64,000 bases of DNA from Didymella arachidicola (taxonomy: Eukaryota; Ascomycota; Dothideomycetes; Pleosporales; Didymellaceae). Every line of letters starts with the position of its first letter. Within the stretch, counting starts at the first letter, position 1. Positions 50,920-62,000 of this stretch are shown here, piece after piece. The translations under genes were made by a program, and so were the position numbers. Below the pieces are notes generated by a model. That model searched no databases, was not told the origin of the DNA, and saw only the letters and a program-made list of their open reading frames with translations. Location: positions 3,342,487 to 3,406,486 of the forward strand of contig CM049985.1 of NCBI GenBank assembly GCA_016630955.3, in the 5' to 3' direction.

Positions 50920-51323
50920 ATAGCAGGTGTCCACTCTAACAGAGGCCTAGGGCCAACTGCTGTGTCGAAGAAGTTGAAAAGCCTCACTAATCCTCTATCT
51001 GGAACGGTCTTTTCAAACGAGATACAGGTCTAAAGGATGTTTAAGTTGGTTGTTGCATGGCGCCAGCGCACTGTGCCACCAATTTTATTATTACCTAGAG
51101 CGCTTAGCTTGACATGGAAAGTCGTGTTCGCTCCCTGAGTCTATTACCTTTTGTTGCTCTTAGTATGCGTAGCTCTGCAATCGCCGTTTCGCAGGCCTAT
51201 TTTGGCTTGTTTATCTGCATGCAGTAGCTGCTAGGAGGGATTTTAGTAATAGAATAATCCGAATTTACTATTACAATAAGCTCGGCTATATAGTGTTCGG
51301 CCGTATATAATGATTAGCTACTC
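50920..51323. other. intergenic, no gene seen
   Basis: 3' flank of the transcription factor, becoming TA-rich towards the transposon end at 51326. Confidence 0.4.
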
Positions 51324-51325
51324 TA

Positions 51326-52230
51326 ACGTACACAACGGGCGAGCGGAACACACGGGCGAGCGAAACACTTTTGCCAAGACCCCACCAAATCTTACCCCAT
51401 TATGGCCTAAAACACCACAAACTAGCGCTGCACAAGGCAAAGCAAGCTATAATATTACTTAGAAACCTCTTTTACTTCATTCTTGCAAGTTTGCGCATTG
51501 TGCCCGCCCTCTCCGCACTGTCCACAGCGTCGTTGGGATGGTTCACCTCCTTCAGCGCGCACCTGCTTCTTTGCCCTCTTACCATCACCACGCGCGCCAA
51601 ACTCCTGTAGAGCAGTCAACCGCTGGCCTTCTTCAACTGCAAGGCTTCCCTCAGCTTAAATACGCTTTCTTTTGTGCGATTTACGTCGCGTGGCGGCTTC
51701 ATTGGCTGCTCGAAGCTCAGCGTTCTCTTGTTGTGCTAAAACCAGCTTGTGCGCAACAATTGCTGCCCCCTTTGCGTAGTGCTCAAGCGCGCTTAGCACA
51801 GAATCTGGTGAGCTGCCCTGCTGCTTCTTATACTTCTCTCAAATTAAAGCTAATTGCGACCCAAATTCTAGGGTATTGCTTGGGGTTTGCAACTGCCAGG
51901 GCTCGTTGTTTGTAGGGAGTGGTGGTGATGGAGTGCGCAGCTTCACATCAAGGGTTGATATGACCCGTTCTGGGTCAAAAGGGACCAGTCCAGCGCCTCA
52001 GAACCCTCCCTAGATGTTGCTAGGGGTAATGGCTTTCTTGTAAGCCGCTTTAAAGCATTGCAGGAACTCCTGCTTTGTAAGGTAGTTAGTCCGGTTGCGC
52101 ATAAGCTTATTCACCTTAACTCTGTACGCCTTCTTCAGAGGGCCAAAACAACCTACGTTAAGTGGCTGCAGGAGGTGCGACGAGTGCGCAGGCATGCATA
52201 GGGTTACAATCTTCTGATCCTTGCAGTATA
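51326..52230 (-). mobile_element. pogo-like element (A/B relative), truncated at 52230
   Basis: Left end ACGTACACAACGGGCGAGC after TA at 51324-51325, with two GGGCGAGCGRAACAC iterons 17 bp apart. Homology to the A/B transposases stops abruptly after 'cttctgatccttgcagtat', about half way through the element. The other half is absent, replaced by the palindrome-bearing sequence. Confidence 0.88.
51454..52230 (-). pseudogene. C-terminal half of a pogo-like transposase
   Basis: Covers the region from just after the second catalytic Asp (IVTLCMPAHSSHLLQPLNVGCFGPLKKAYRV, where the third Asp has become Asn) to the CCHC knuckle CGQCGEGGHNAQTC and the tail. Stops at positions corresponding to TAA/TAG near 51655 and 51840 break the frame. 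The closest relative by eye is the pseudogene at 29754-31419. Not functional. Confidence 0.85.
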
Positions 52231-52556
52231 CTATATGCCAAAACCGTACTGATGGGGTAGGGTTAGGTTGCCCCCAGGGGCGAAAATAGGAGCTGCCCCT
52301 AGGGGCAAAGAACAGCTGCGCTAACAAGTCTAGGTATTGCCTGTGGCTTGCCCCCAGGGGCAGAGAACAGTTGGCTGGAGCTAGCAAGTTAAGTACCGCT
52401 TGCCCCCAGGGGCAAAGAGGACCGTGCTAGAATCCGCGAACTCTTAACCTACTCACAACTAGCTTAGCGACTCGCATCTCCTGCAATAAAAAAATTCTTA
52501 CCTTCTGAGGCACTGCTCTTTCTACATCTTCTAACGCTAATACAACTAAAGCTGCG
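52231..52556. promoter_or_regulatory. upstream region of the ParB-like gene carrying four palindromes
   Basis: Begins at the transposon break. Contains the palindrome cluster listed separately and about 140 bp of AT-richer leader before the ATG at 52557. Confidence 0.5.
52268..52415. repeat. cluster of four palindromes, consensus TTGCCCCCAGGGGCAA
   Basis: Copies at 52268-52283 (TTGCCCCCAGGGGCGA), 52293-52308 (CTGCCCCTAGGGGCAA), 52348-52363 (TTGCCCCCAGGGGCAG) and 52400-52415 (TTGCCCCCAGGGGCAA). Seven-base arms and a two-base centre. The last two lie in a loosely repeated 52-bp unit that also contains gaacag...gctagcaag. The spacing and dyad symmetry look like binding sites for a dimeric protein. 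Confidence 0.9.
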
Positions 52557-54879
52557 ATGAAGCGCAAAAGTGCAGACGTCTCGACGGAAACAGGAAAAAG
52601 ACAACGTACGGCTGTTAAGGAGATCAAAGAGGCAGACTCCATCTACAACCAAGCTGCGCTGTACCTGCTGGCAACAGCCAAATTTCCGATTGACGCACTC
52701 ACCTCAGAATGGAGTATTGGTGTGAACAGACCCATCGACCAAGCGCACAAGCGTCGGCTCCGCCAGATTTTCGACGAGGCAGGCGTTCTTCGGCGAGACA
52801 CAAGTCACCAATTGCAGATCGCTTGCTCCAAGGCGCAAGTGCAGCAGATGCTAGATCACCTAGAAGAGGAGAACCAGGCTCAGACCACTGCCATTGCAGC
52901 CGGAGGCGCTGAAGAGGGGGACTCGAAGTGGCCGTCGTTTGAAGGTTGGGCGGCCGTCATTGGAGCGAAGGCAGAGCTTATTGCAGGCCACCATCGCGTT
53001 GAAGCTTTCAAGGAGTATCTACGACTTCGCCGGTTGCCAGAGGAGGAACGGTGGTGGGTGTGCAGTATTTACGACAAAGGTTTCAGCCCCTGCACGTGCC
53101 AGCCAAGCCAACAAGCTAACCTAAAAGACAGATACGCTTCCCGCACACTTGCGCGTCCAGCTTCGCGCCAACCGAGAAGACATCATCCTTCCCGATAGCC
53201 ACGGGCAGATATGGACAGAGCTAGCAACCCTGTCCTCCAACAATGGCTAGCTGTTCCAAGGTTCAAATAGGTCGGTTGAGCAAGAGATGCTGGAGCAACT
53301 AAGGCTCAGCAGCAGAGTAAAGTTTCCAGTCCGACGGCTGGCTACGCTGTGGAAGAATCTTAGCTGGAGACCGATGATCACTCAATGGTGCCGTACCTCG
53401 ATTGGGCAGGCGACCTTCAACATCTCCACGTTTGAGTGGATGGCAAGCTGCAGGATAGACGATGTAAGTGCAATTTGTATCTAGGCACGCTCTGTACATC
53501 TACGCTAAGCAACCATCTAGTATTGGTTTTCTGCAATGAACGAGGTAACGAAGATCACATCAGAGTTCCAAGGCCAGCATGGACTGGACGTTCAGCTAGC
53601 CGACTGGAACAAGCTGGCTGGCCTACCGCGCGTACGAACTGTACACGAGGTGCGGGGATTGTTCTATCCTGGCCTTGAGCCTGACGTGGACCCCTATTCC
53701 TCAGGCACACGTCGGCGAGACTTGTTCCCGGACGCAGACGATGATGCATACCTTGGTTTGTATCAAACGGTTCTTTCAGAACCAGGACGCCGGTTTATTG
53801 ACATCTAGGCGCTTTTGAGAACTACAAAGCAAGAAGGAAAACTAATGAGCATTGTGATGTCTCACGTCACCTTGTGGATAAACGCCGAACCCGCAAAGGT
53901 CTCAGACCGCGACAACAACAAGCCTGCGCTGCGAAAGGACCTAGTCCCTGCGCTGCAAGCAAAGTATGGCGACAAGGCTGACGAGAAGTCTCGAGTCCTC
54001 CAGCAGGCAGTCCTTGATTACGTACATGGAAACGCAAAAGACTTCACCAGCTCTACGCTAGAGCACTATCTCCACAAGTATCCGAGCGGAGACAACAAAG
54101 CCTACGGCACACGGTTCGAGCATAAGGTGTGGAGAGAAGTGCTGTCTATCGTCATAATCTACGCAGGGCCGTCTCTGCAGCACAAGTACATCGCCAGTCC
54201 CATTCCAGAGGAGGCTGGCAAGATCAGTCCGCCTACCATTGCACAGACTGCGCGTGATCTCATCTGTCAGATCCCAGAAGTTGCGAACGATTCAGCCCTT
54301 CGGTCAGCAACTGCAGCCAAACAGCTGCTTAGGATGATGCAGCCAGTGATTGCTCAATGGATAACACAGCAACACGTGGATGCGTCGGATTCTTATAGCG
54401 AAGATGGGCCACTAACTACTGTCGACCTGGCAGATGAGCAGCGCGCGGAGAGCGGGCTGTTCTCTCAAGCATCAATCAGCCACGCAACACACGAAGGGCA
54501 GCCATTAGCAGAAGCGCGGAACCGTAGGCCCCTCCCCCGGGCCCAGAATGGATCAAGTACGCACCAAGCCATCCAGGAGCCAACCACTGCCCAATCACCA
54601 AGCTCCAGATCGACAGCGGAGTCGGACGCAGGGGCTTCATCACGAACGGAGATGCAGGAACGAGTGCTGATTGACTTTTCCTTGGACGGGCTGAATAATC
54701 TCCGAAAGCAACACGGTCACAACAGCGCGATCAACCAGCAGTCGGCTCAGCTGCAACAGCATCCCCTCGCGACAGAGTCTCACCAGCCTGGATATCCATC
54801 CACACCTCTTTCTTCACGCGCCACGACCGGCTCAGGAGGACGTTGGAGGCAGAGAGCATCGGCAAGGCGTGGGAAATGA
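52557..54879 (+). pseudogene. ParB-like-domain gene with two in-frame TAG codons, about 737 codons
   Basis: ATG at 52557. Proposed exons 52557-53079, 53132-53463 and 53521-54879; splice sites GTTTCA/GACAG and GTAAGT/CATCTAG keep frame. The N-terminus is basic (MKRKSADVSTETGKRQR). The ParB/Srx-like fold is suggested by IGVNRPIDQAHKRRLRQIF (about residues 57-75) and by the box AGHHRVEAFKEYL (about 143-155), equivalent to the GERR/GxHR nucleotide-binding box of ParB, followed by WWVCSIYDKDTLP. The rest has no recognised domain and a disordered Q/S-rich C-terminus. TAG codons near 53250 and 53806 each fit CAG changed to TAG. So this is a recent pseudogene, or the stops are bypassed. Function in this fungus unknown. 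Confidence 0.65.
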
Positions 54880-55030
54880 CGAGGATTCATAAACTTCGAA
54901 GCCGCCGCAGAAGGTCCGACATTGGTACCTGGCACGTACCACAGTAGCTGAAGATGATCAGCGCTAGTAAAAATAAAGAATAGAGATTGCGTTACATGTT
55001 TACTGCTCTCAAGTTTAACCTGCCCCGTGG

Positions 55031-55048
55031 CTTGCCCCTGGGGGCAAG
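55031..55048. repeat. fifth palindrome, CTTGCCCCTGGGGGCAAG
   Basis: Same 7-base arms as the upstream cluster, extended to 8 bp, with the centre inverted (TG instead of CA). It lies 152 bp after the ParB-like gene and before the OrsD-YR gene. Confidence 0.9.
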
Positions 55049-55138
55049 CGGACACCGCGCGATCCTTCCACCGGATCCCGTCGGCGGTTGCTTCGCCTGT
55101 TCCTGCTATGGGAAAGTGCTGCCTATACATGTCTCACG

Positions 55139-55270
55139 ATGGATTTCGATGGATTTGACGACGAGCTTTTGAACCTACCTCCACGCGACCGCCACGACCC
55201 CGAGCCTCGTTCGCGCTTGATGCGGTATAGTGCGCGACTTCGGCCCTACTTCGTCCCCTCCCAGCCTTAG
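55139..55270 (+). CDS. small ORF, possible first exon of the OrsD-YR gene
   Basis: ATG-started, 43 residues (MDFDGFDDELLNLP...RSRLMRYSARLR), acidic then basic. It could be an upstream exon of the gene that becomes open at 55663, since that frame has no ATG of its own; another candidate ATG is at 55469 (MSHQTASRW). I could not find a unique set of splice sites linking them. It may also be a chance ORF. Confidence 0.3.
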   Translation: MDFDGFDDELLNLPPRDRHDPEPRSRLMRYSARLRPYFVPSQP

Positions 55271-55662
55271 CCTGGAGTCGACCCCTTTTGATGCTCTATT
55301 TCGGTCTAGCTCGGCCCTGCACGGGCATGCATGCTCCAACACAGGGCAGCTATAGCAGTTCCTGCTTGTTACCTGTTGTTCTGTACTACTTTTACCTGCT
55401 TACGCATTAACTAAGACGCCACGGCCTGCTATTCAATTGTGTGCTACTGTTAGCAACAAAGTAGTGCTATGTCTCACCAGACAGCGTCTCGCTGGATAGT
55501 CTACACGGGTAATCCAGAAGCCGGTGTCTTTTCTGAAAGCGCCTCTAACCCTTCCTCATGGACTGTCCATTCAGGCGACTCAGCAAAGAGCAAGGCATGT
55601 GAATGACGTACCTTTGCCGCACTTTTTATTCTATCTCACCCTCACTTGCTAATTATAGATAG

Positions 55663-58600
55663 CCTGCAGAACCCGAAGTGCCAAACATTATCTCCTATCT
55701 GCCAGAACATGGACACCTGTTGTGCACCCCATGTAGAAGCGTTATACCCTACAAGACGCTCCGTTACCACCTCCGCCACTACCACAAAACTCGATCGTCC
55801 ATATGCGAAATTATCCTTTCTCAGTATAAAGGACTTCCTGTATCGCAGATTGATGCAGACGTTGTCCCTCGTGCAAATAACTCTTCTAGCTTAGATTTCC
55901 TAGCGCCACCCGAGCGAGGCTACTCCTGTCCGCAGTGCGACTTGACAACTTGTAGTTGGGATACAATGCTGCTGCATTTTCGGAAGACGCAGTGCAGTAG
56001 GGGGCAGAGGACGCGCAATGATCTATTCTGCTTCGTCCAGCGATGGTCTCCTATCAGGCGAAACGTGGGAGGTACCTGGAGGGTAGCACACGCTACACAC
56101 ACAATTCAAAGCAGAAGAAGATCAAGCCAGGACGGATCCGTGTCAGACGACCCTGCGACCGCCGCTCTTCTGCTGATGGAAGCCGAGGAGGAAGCTAGGC
56201 TCTTACAGCAAGATCAAGAACTGATGGCCCTAAGCAACGAGCTTGAGCATGACGAGAAAACCGACTGGCTGCGCGGTTGTGGTTGGACGCGGTGGTTTGC
56301 CCAAAAGCCGCTCCATCTGATTATTGCTACTTCTAGGTTGGCCACTTCTACCGGTGAAGCTATTCACCTCGGCACCTGGAACAGCGTGGAGTGGATCAGC
56401 TCCGCAGCTACAGAGTCAAAACTAAGACAACTATCAGAAATTGTTCATCTCGTGCTTGATCGCTGCGAGGAAACATTAGAACAAACTCCGCGAGTCTTGC
56501 GCTGCTGGCTGCGAAGCTGGGGGTCACACTTCTACGCGTATCCCTTCGAGCTACCTCAACGAGACGCTACGAAAGCTAGGTACCGCTCCTTCCTAAACCG
56601 CTTTCTGTGCTATGTATTCCGATCATGGCAGGTATGTCAGAAGCTCAATCAAAGCTTAAGCGAGGTATATGGGCTTCAGCTGTCGGACGCACAGGCGGAT
56701 ATCGTGAAATCTGTCTGGTCAGATCTGTCCACAAAAGGATTCAGTAAGGCAGAGCCTACGTTCTCTTCCCGTTTATCAGAAACCGTCTTTCAGCTGCTCG
56801 TGCTATTTTGGACGGATGTGTCCACAGACGGCATATTGGAAGGCAAAGCAATTGTCCACTTCTCTGGTGTGCTGGGTATCCATCCGTACGAGTTGGCATA
56901 CCGTACAGCTTACGACTACACACCGTACCTATCAGCTCTACTGTGGATTGGTAGACTTATTATTCTCGAGTACGCCTTGCCGCTGCGAGGGTACACTACC
57001 CTTGATGTTCTCTGGCCAGCACGAGCAGCCTATGCTGATCAGGGCAAACGTCTCTGTGTAGAGATTCGCCCAGCATACCTCCAACGCGGCAGTCTCTCAC
57101 CTATGGGCTACCTGATTGAGCGTTTGCAGCACGGCAGAGCCATTGCCAAACGCGAAGGACCACGCACCAACCTATCTTGGTCCCTCGATGGTCAGACCCT
57201 AGACATCGCTGGTTCTCGCATCTCTATGCATGAATTCCGCTATACAATCCACTGCCTCCTTGCTAGACTTGAAAGAATCACGCGAGACCTCATGTTTGAC
57301 TGGTGGCCTAAGGTAGATCTCCATACCTTAAAAGAGGATCTATCAAGGCACCGCCCAGGTTATTCGTTCCTGCAAGAGCCAGCAAATCAGCTACAGACTA
57401 GCTTTAAGCATTTGAGCCGAAGAGCCTTCTCTAAAGAAGGGAGGGGGTTCTCCCTACAAGGCAGAGGCCGAGAGAAAGCAATGTCCTACCTGAAACAATA
57501 TAACAACATGGTCGAAGTACTGTTCAGTAGTATCCATGTGACCAGCGGAATGCCTGCTAGAGGAGAGGAGCTTCGGGTTCTGCGCTGGGCAGACACTGCC
57601 GCAGTGCAACGCAACATCTTCATTTGCCAGGGCCGGATCTTGCTAGTCTTTTCGTACAATAAAGCTAGCCAGAACTCGAACAACTCTTTTTTTGTTGTTC
57701 GAGTTCCCTGCTCATCAGTAGAGAGGTGCCTGTTCCTTTACCTCGCATACATCAGACCATTCAGCGATTTCCTTAGCCGACAACTAAAGCTTGTCAACAC
57801 AAGCGTTCCAACCAATCCGCACTTGTTCACTGCGTACGACACACCTGTGTCGTGTTTCAGCTCATCAGTCTGCTCGAAGCTCCTGCAGCAATCCACACCA
57901 GAATGCCCGATACTGCTCCATTTTCAAATGTATCGCCAGATTGCAGTAGCTATTAGCAAGAAGCATCTTCTAGATATTGCCCAGCCTTTTGATCCTCACA
58001 CTCCGAGGGATCGCGATGGACTATTACGACTTCTCTCTTTCCAGACAGGACATAATCCAGCTACCCATGCTGGCGCGTACGCTTTGGATCGTGCCTATCC
58101 TGCCAAGCTGCAACCTGAGTTATTAGAACGATACCTCGAAGTCAGTAAGGTATGGCATCAATTTCTGGGTGTCGACAGACAAAGCACAGATCAGGCTATT
58201 CTCAGCTTTAGTGCAAACAGAAGTTTACCAGAAGCTCCAGTAGAGCATTCAATGTTTCTGCCACCAAAGGATGATGCGTTCTTGACTAATAGGACTACAC
58301 AAACACTTGAAGTACCCGAAGAGAGCACAGTATCGCAGATCGAGGCATCGGCCGCTGGCGAGAATGAGCGACCGCGGAAGCGAAGGCGCGACTCAGATGA
58401 GAGTATAAGTCCAATACAGCAAAAGATTGATGCTTTACGAGCAGATCTTGCCGCCCTAGAGCATGAGCACAAGATGCAAAAACTCTGCAAAGCTGCCTCC
58501 CAACGAGCGCTAACAAACCAAGGGGGCGAAGACCCCAATGGAACGCTCCGGTATCGTAAGAGGGGCTCACAAGTATCGTTAAGTAACTGCGCAGATGTGT

Positions 58601-58995
58601 TCTGCTTTTTAGAAGACTTCAAGGTCTTCGTATGCAAGCAACATCATACCGCAGTTATGAGTCTTGACCGCCATATGTTGCAGCACCACAAAGTGCCTGC
58701 TTCAGTACGAAGACAGGTTGTTGACTGTTTTAGTCGCCTTGAACCAGTGGCTCCAAGCAAGATAGAGCTGCCTAAAGAGCCCACGCAGGCTATAGAACAG
58801 CTTGGTAAGCCACTTGCTGGGCTAGAGTGCAGAGCATGCGGGTATATCACTGTTAGCAAAGATCAGATTCGGATGCACTGCAACCGAGATCATAAACTTG
58901 CTTGGTTAGGCGACAAGAGCCAGTTGTATAATTCAGTGAAGGTACAGAGCTTCTTCCGAACAGGTGGTCTGCAGAAATACTTTATAGTCGTTTAG
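55663..58995 (+). CDS. OrsD-type zinc-finger protein with tyrosine-recombinase-like domain, about 1110 codons, first exon unresolved
   Basis: Open from an AG acceptor-like site at 55661-55662 to the stop at 58995, with no early in-frame ATG, so a 5' exon is expected. In residues counted from 55678: OrsD/DUF3505-like C2H2 units LLCTPCRSV...HLRHYHK (about 14-42) and CPQCDLTT...HFRKTQC (about 84-107). WLRGCGWTRWF near 197. YR-like core: Arg in SGMPARGEELRVLRW (about 624), Lys in FSYNKASQ (about 659), MYRQIAVAI (about 751; usual His is Gln) and TGHNPATHAGAYALD with the presumed nucleophile Tyr (about 800). VWHQFLGVD (about 824). NLS RPRKRRRD (about 899). A second OrsD unit at about 967-1105 (CRACGYITVSKDQIRMHCNRDH) is homologous to the start of the next gene. 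Role inferred: DNA strand exchange or DNA binding. Confidence 0.75.
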   Translation, partial: PAEPEVPNIISYLPEHGHLLCTPCRSVIPYKTLRYHLRHYHKTRSSICEIILSQYKGLPVSQIDADVVPRANNSSSLDFLAPPERGYSCPQCDLTTCSWDTMLLHFRKTQCSRGQRTRNDLFCFVQRWSPIRRNVGGTWRVAHATHTIQSRRRSSQDGSVSDDPATAALLLMEAEEEARLLQQDQELMALSNELEHDEKTDWLRGCGWTRWFAQKPLHLIIATSRLATSTGEAIHLGTWNSVEWISSAATESKLRQLSEIVHLVLDRCEETLEQTPRVLRCWLRSWGSHFYAYPFELPQRDATKARYRSFLNRFLCYVFRSWQVCQKLNQSLSEVYGLQLSDAQADIVKSVWSDLSTKGFSKAEPTFSSRLSETVFQLLVLFWTDVSTDGILEGKAIVHFSGVLGIHPYELAYRTAYDYTPYLSALLWIGRLIILEYALPLRGYTTLDVLWPARAAYADQGKRLCVEIRPAYLQRGSLSPMGYLIERLQHGRAIAKREGPRTNLSWSLDGQTLDIAGSRISMHEFRYTIHCLLARLERITRDLMFDWWPKVDLHTLKEDLSRHRPGYSFLQEPANQLQTSFKHLSRRAFSKEGRGFSLQGRGREKAMSYLKQYNNMVEVLFSSIHVTSGMPARGEELRVLRWADTAAVQRNIFICQGRILLVFSYNKASQNSNNSFFVVRVPCSSVERCLFLYLAYIRPFSDFLSRQLKLVNTSVPTNPHLFTAYDTPVSCFSSSVCSKLLQQSTPECPILLHFQMYRQIAVAISKKHLLDIAQPFDPHTPRDRDGLLRLLSFQTGHNPATHAGAYALDRAYPAKLQPELLERYLEVSKVWHQFLGVDRQSTDQAILSFSANRSLPEAPVEHSMFLPPKDDAFLTNRTTQTLEVPEESTVSQIEASAAGENERPRKRRRDSDESISPIQQKIDALRADLAALEHEHKMQKLCKAASQRALTNQGGEDPNGTLRYRKRGSQVSLSNCADVFCFLEDFKVFVCKQHHTAVMSLDRHMLQHHKVPASVRRQVVDCFSRLEPVAPSKIELPKEPTQAIEQLGKPLAGLECRACGYITVSKDQIRMHCNRDHKLAWLGDKSQLYNSVKVQSFFRTGGLQKYFIVV

Positions 58996-59085
58996 TGTTC
59001 TGTAACTAAACACGTCCTCTGCATGTAAAGTGTACTAACAACTATAGTAATTCAATAATATATAAATTACCTTAATAGTGACTTA
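58996..59085. other. short spacer between the two OrsD-YR genes
   Basis: AT-rich, with 'ctaacaactatag' and 'cttctaacctg' intron-like signals; it may contain the 5' exon end or an intron of the helicase gene. A single fused gene across this spacer is not excluded. Confidence 0.4.
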
Positions 59086-62000
59086 GCCACTTCTAACCTG
59101 CGACAATGTTCACTGTTTTCTAGAAGACTACAGCGTCTTAGTATGCAGGGAGCATCACACTGCTGTTGTTAATCTCAACACGCATCTCTTGCAGCATCAC
59201 AGCGTGCCCGCTGCAACTCGAAAACAAGTTGTTGAACGCTTCAATCAATTCGCGCTGATTGACGCAGCAGACGTTGAGCTTCCAGATGAGCCGGCGCGAC
59301 CGATAGAAGAGCTTGGGAAGCCGCTAGACGGGCTGCAGTGCAAGACATGCAGCTTCATCACTATCAACAAGGACACAATGCGCATGCACTGTAAGAAAGA
59401 TCACCAGCAAGCTTGGCTAGGAGAAAAAGGCGCGCTCTATCACACTGTCAAAGTACAGAGCTTTTTCCGCACAGGGGTTTTACAGCGATATTTTGTTGTT
59501 GATGTAGCTGTAGCCGAAAATGCTCTAAACGACGACGTCGAAGTTGCAGTTCAGAGGCAGCTTGCCGAGTATAAACTGACACAACAAGAAGTCGAAGAAG
59601 AGCTTCAAACACTTGAAGAGGCTGCAAAGACAGACAAGACAGGCTGGTTTAAGCGGACAGGCTGGTTAGAGTTCTTCAAGGATCGAAATCTTGTTCATCT
59701 GGCCCATCAAGCCCGGGCTCCCGATCGGAGCGAGCACAAGCTCAAGCTAGCTGCTCAGCTTGCAGAGGGACTGATTGAGAGAAGCGTCAAGGGATTGGCT
59801 ACGCTTCCGCAAGAACTCAGGCGCTGGCTGCGGAGCGCAAAGCAGAGCGAGATCGACGTGCGGCCGTTGGGGCGACTGCAGAACCCAGAGAGTCAGGCTG
59901 TGTACGCAAGCTATATAGTGAGGTTTGTCTGCTTCTATCTACGCGTGCTAGGAGATGAAGAGCAGCAGGTTATGCGTTTCCGACAGCAACGCGACACAGC
60001 TGCTCGATCAGAAAGCAGTGCGGCGTCGAGCAGCGACGAAGACAGCGAAGACGAGGCGGAAGGCAGTGAGGCTGACGACGACAGCCCGCAGCCCCGGCGC
60101 AGGACACGCAGTCAACAGGCACCAGACATGATGAAGGACACGCGCGAGCTCTTTACGTGGACAGCTGAGCAGAAGTTGTGTGCGATCAGGCTGTGGGACG
60201 CGCTGAATGGCGACGACAGAGGCGCTCAGACGGAGGCGCTTCTTGCGTCTATCAGCTCGTTCATCTTCACGACGTATCATCCCGTGGCGTTGTCTACTGG
60301 TTTGATTCAGTTTCTGGCGGTGCTTGGGATTGATGTAGACACGGGCCGCTTGCGGACCGCAAAGAACTACTCGTACATGCTGGCGGGGATGGTGTACTGC
60401 GTGCGGGTGCTCGCTCTAGAGAAGCTGCTCCCAGGAGGGCAGCGCGACACGCAGACAGAAGAAGACCGCGACAACTTTCTGGCAACGCGGCACAAGCAGC
60501 TAGCAGACGGCACGTTCAGCCCAATGAGCGAGATGATCAGCATGCTGGCGTACGGCAAGCACATTGGACTGACGGCCGGCAACTCAGGCAACGCATACTG
60601 GTCAGAGGACAAGCAGACGTTCTATCTGAACGGCCGACCGATCGTCATCCGCCGCTTCTGCAAGATGGCGCAGGACTTGCTGGCTGAAACAGAGCAGATG
60701 CTGTGGGAGCTGTGCTGGGTGGACGGCGAGGAAGAGCGGGTTACCGTTGATTTGAAGCAAGTAGTTGACGACGTCACGTTCACAAAACGACGCACGTCGT
60801 TTGTCGACGCTCCGGGCAACAAACTGCAAGGCGGGCTGGTTTGGATGCTTAGGAGAGCGATGACTACAGCGGGCGGGCTGCGATTGAAGCGTGCGGACGG
60901 GCAGTGGAGCGTCAAGGCGGTGCGGCAGTACATGCGACAGATGGATCGCTTCTTGGAACTACTGCTCTGCAGCGTGCACATCACGTCAGGACAGCCCGGG
61001 CGTGGGTCCGAGATCACGACGATTCGGCACCGCAACGGCGTACTGCAGGACCGCAACATCTTCGTCGTGGACGGGCAGGTGATGACAGTGGTCCGCTATC
61101 ACAAGTCGCAGTCGCAGTGGGACAAGCCGAAGATTGTGCCGCGGTTCTTGCCGCCGCAGCTAGGGCAGGTGATGGCGGTGTACTTGGTCTACGTACAGCC
61201 GTTCCGCGAGTATCTAACGCTGCAGGTGCTAAGCGGCAGCTACAGCGACTACGTGTGGCAAGACGCGCAGGGCGCGTGGGACACCGGCCGGCTCACGAGG
61301 GTGCTGAAGCGCGAGACAGGGAAGAGGCTGGGCGTGGTGCTGCACACGCTAGAGTACCGACACACGGCAGTAGGTATTGGGCGAGTCAAGGTGGGAGAGT
61401 CGTTCAGCAGGGGCTATCAGGACGACGTTGGCGAGACAGAAGAGGCGGAAGTGGACGACGATGGCGAAGACGTTCTTGAGCTGCAGAACTCACGCACAAC
61501 CGCAATGGGGGTAGGCAACTACAGCGTGCCGATGGATATCGTGAAGCATCTCAGCGTGCGGTCCGTTGATGCGTTCCGGCCGCTTAGCGCAGCATGGCAC
61601 CGCTTCTTAGGGGTGGATGGGAGCGCAGCGAAGCCCGTAGAGCCGAGCAGGACGACAAAGCGACGGATGAGCAACAGCACGTCGTCGGCACTTGTTGGGC
61701 TGCCGAAAGAGAAAGAAGTGCGGTTTGCAGACCCGCGAGCAGATGCGATACACAGGGGGCTGCAGCAGGTGCTAGGCAAGCAAGATGTTGGCTTTCGATC
61801 GGTGGAGCAGGAGCAGGCTTTGCACGCGGTGCTGGAGAAGCAGACGCCGCTCATCGTCGTGCTTCCGACGGGCGGAGGCAAGAGCTTGCTGTTCACGCTG
61901 CCGGCTTGCGTGGAGGAGCCGGGGGTAACGGTGGTCGTCGTGCCGTACCGGGCGCTGATTGAAGATCTAGTCAGGAGGATTCAGCAGTGCGGCGTCGAGT

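Noticed and set aside
59189..59191. Position 59189 as start of the helicase protein
   Set aside because: The codon is TTG and homology to the paralogue extends about 30 codons upstream, so it is not the start.
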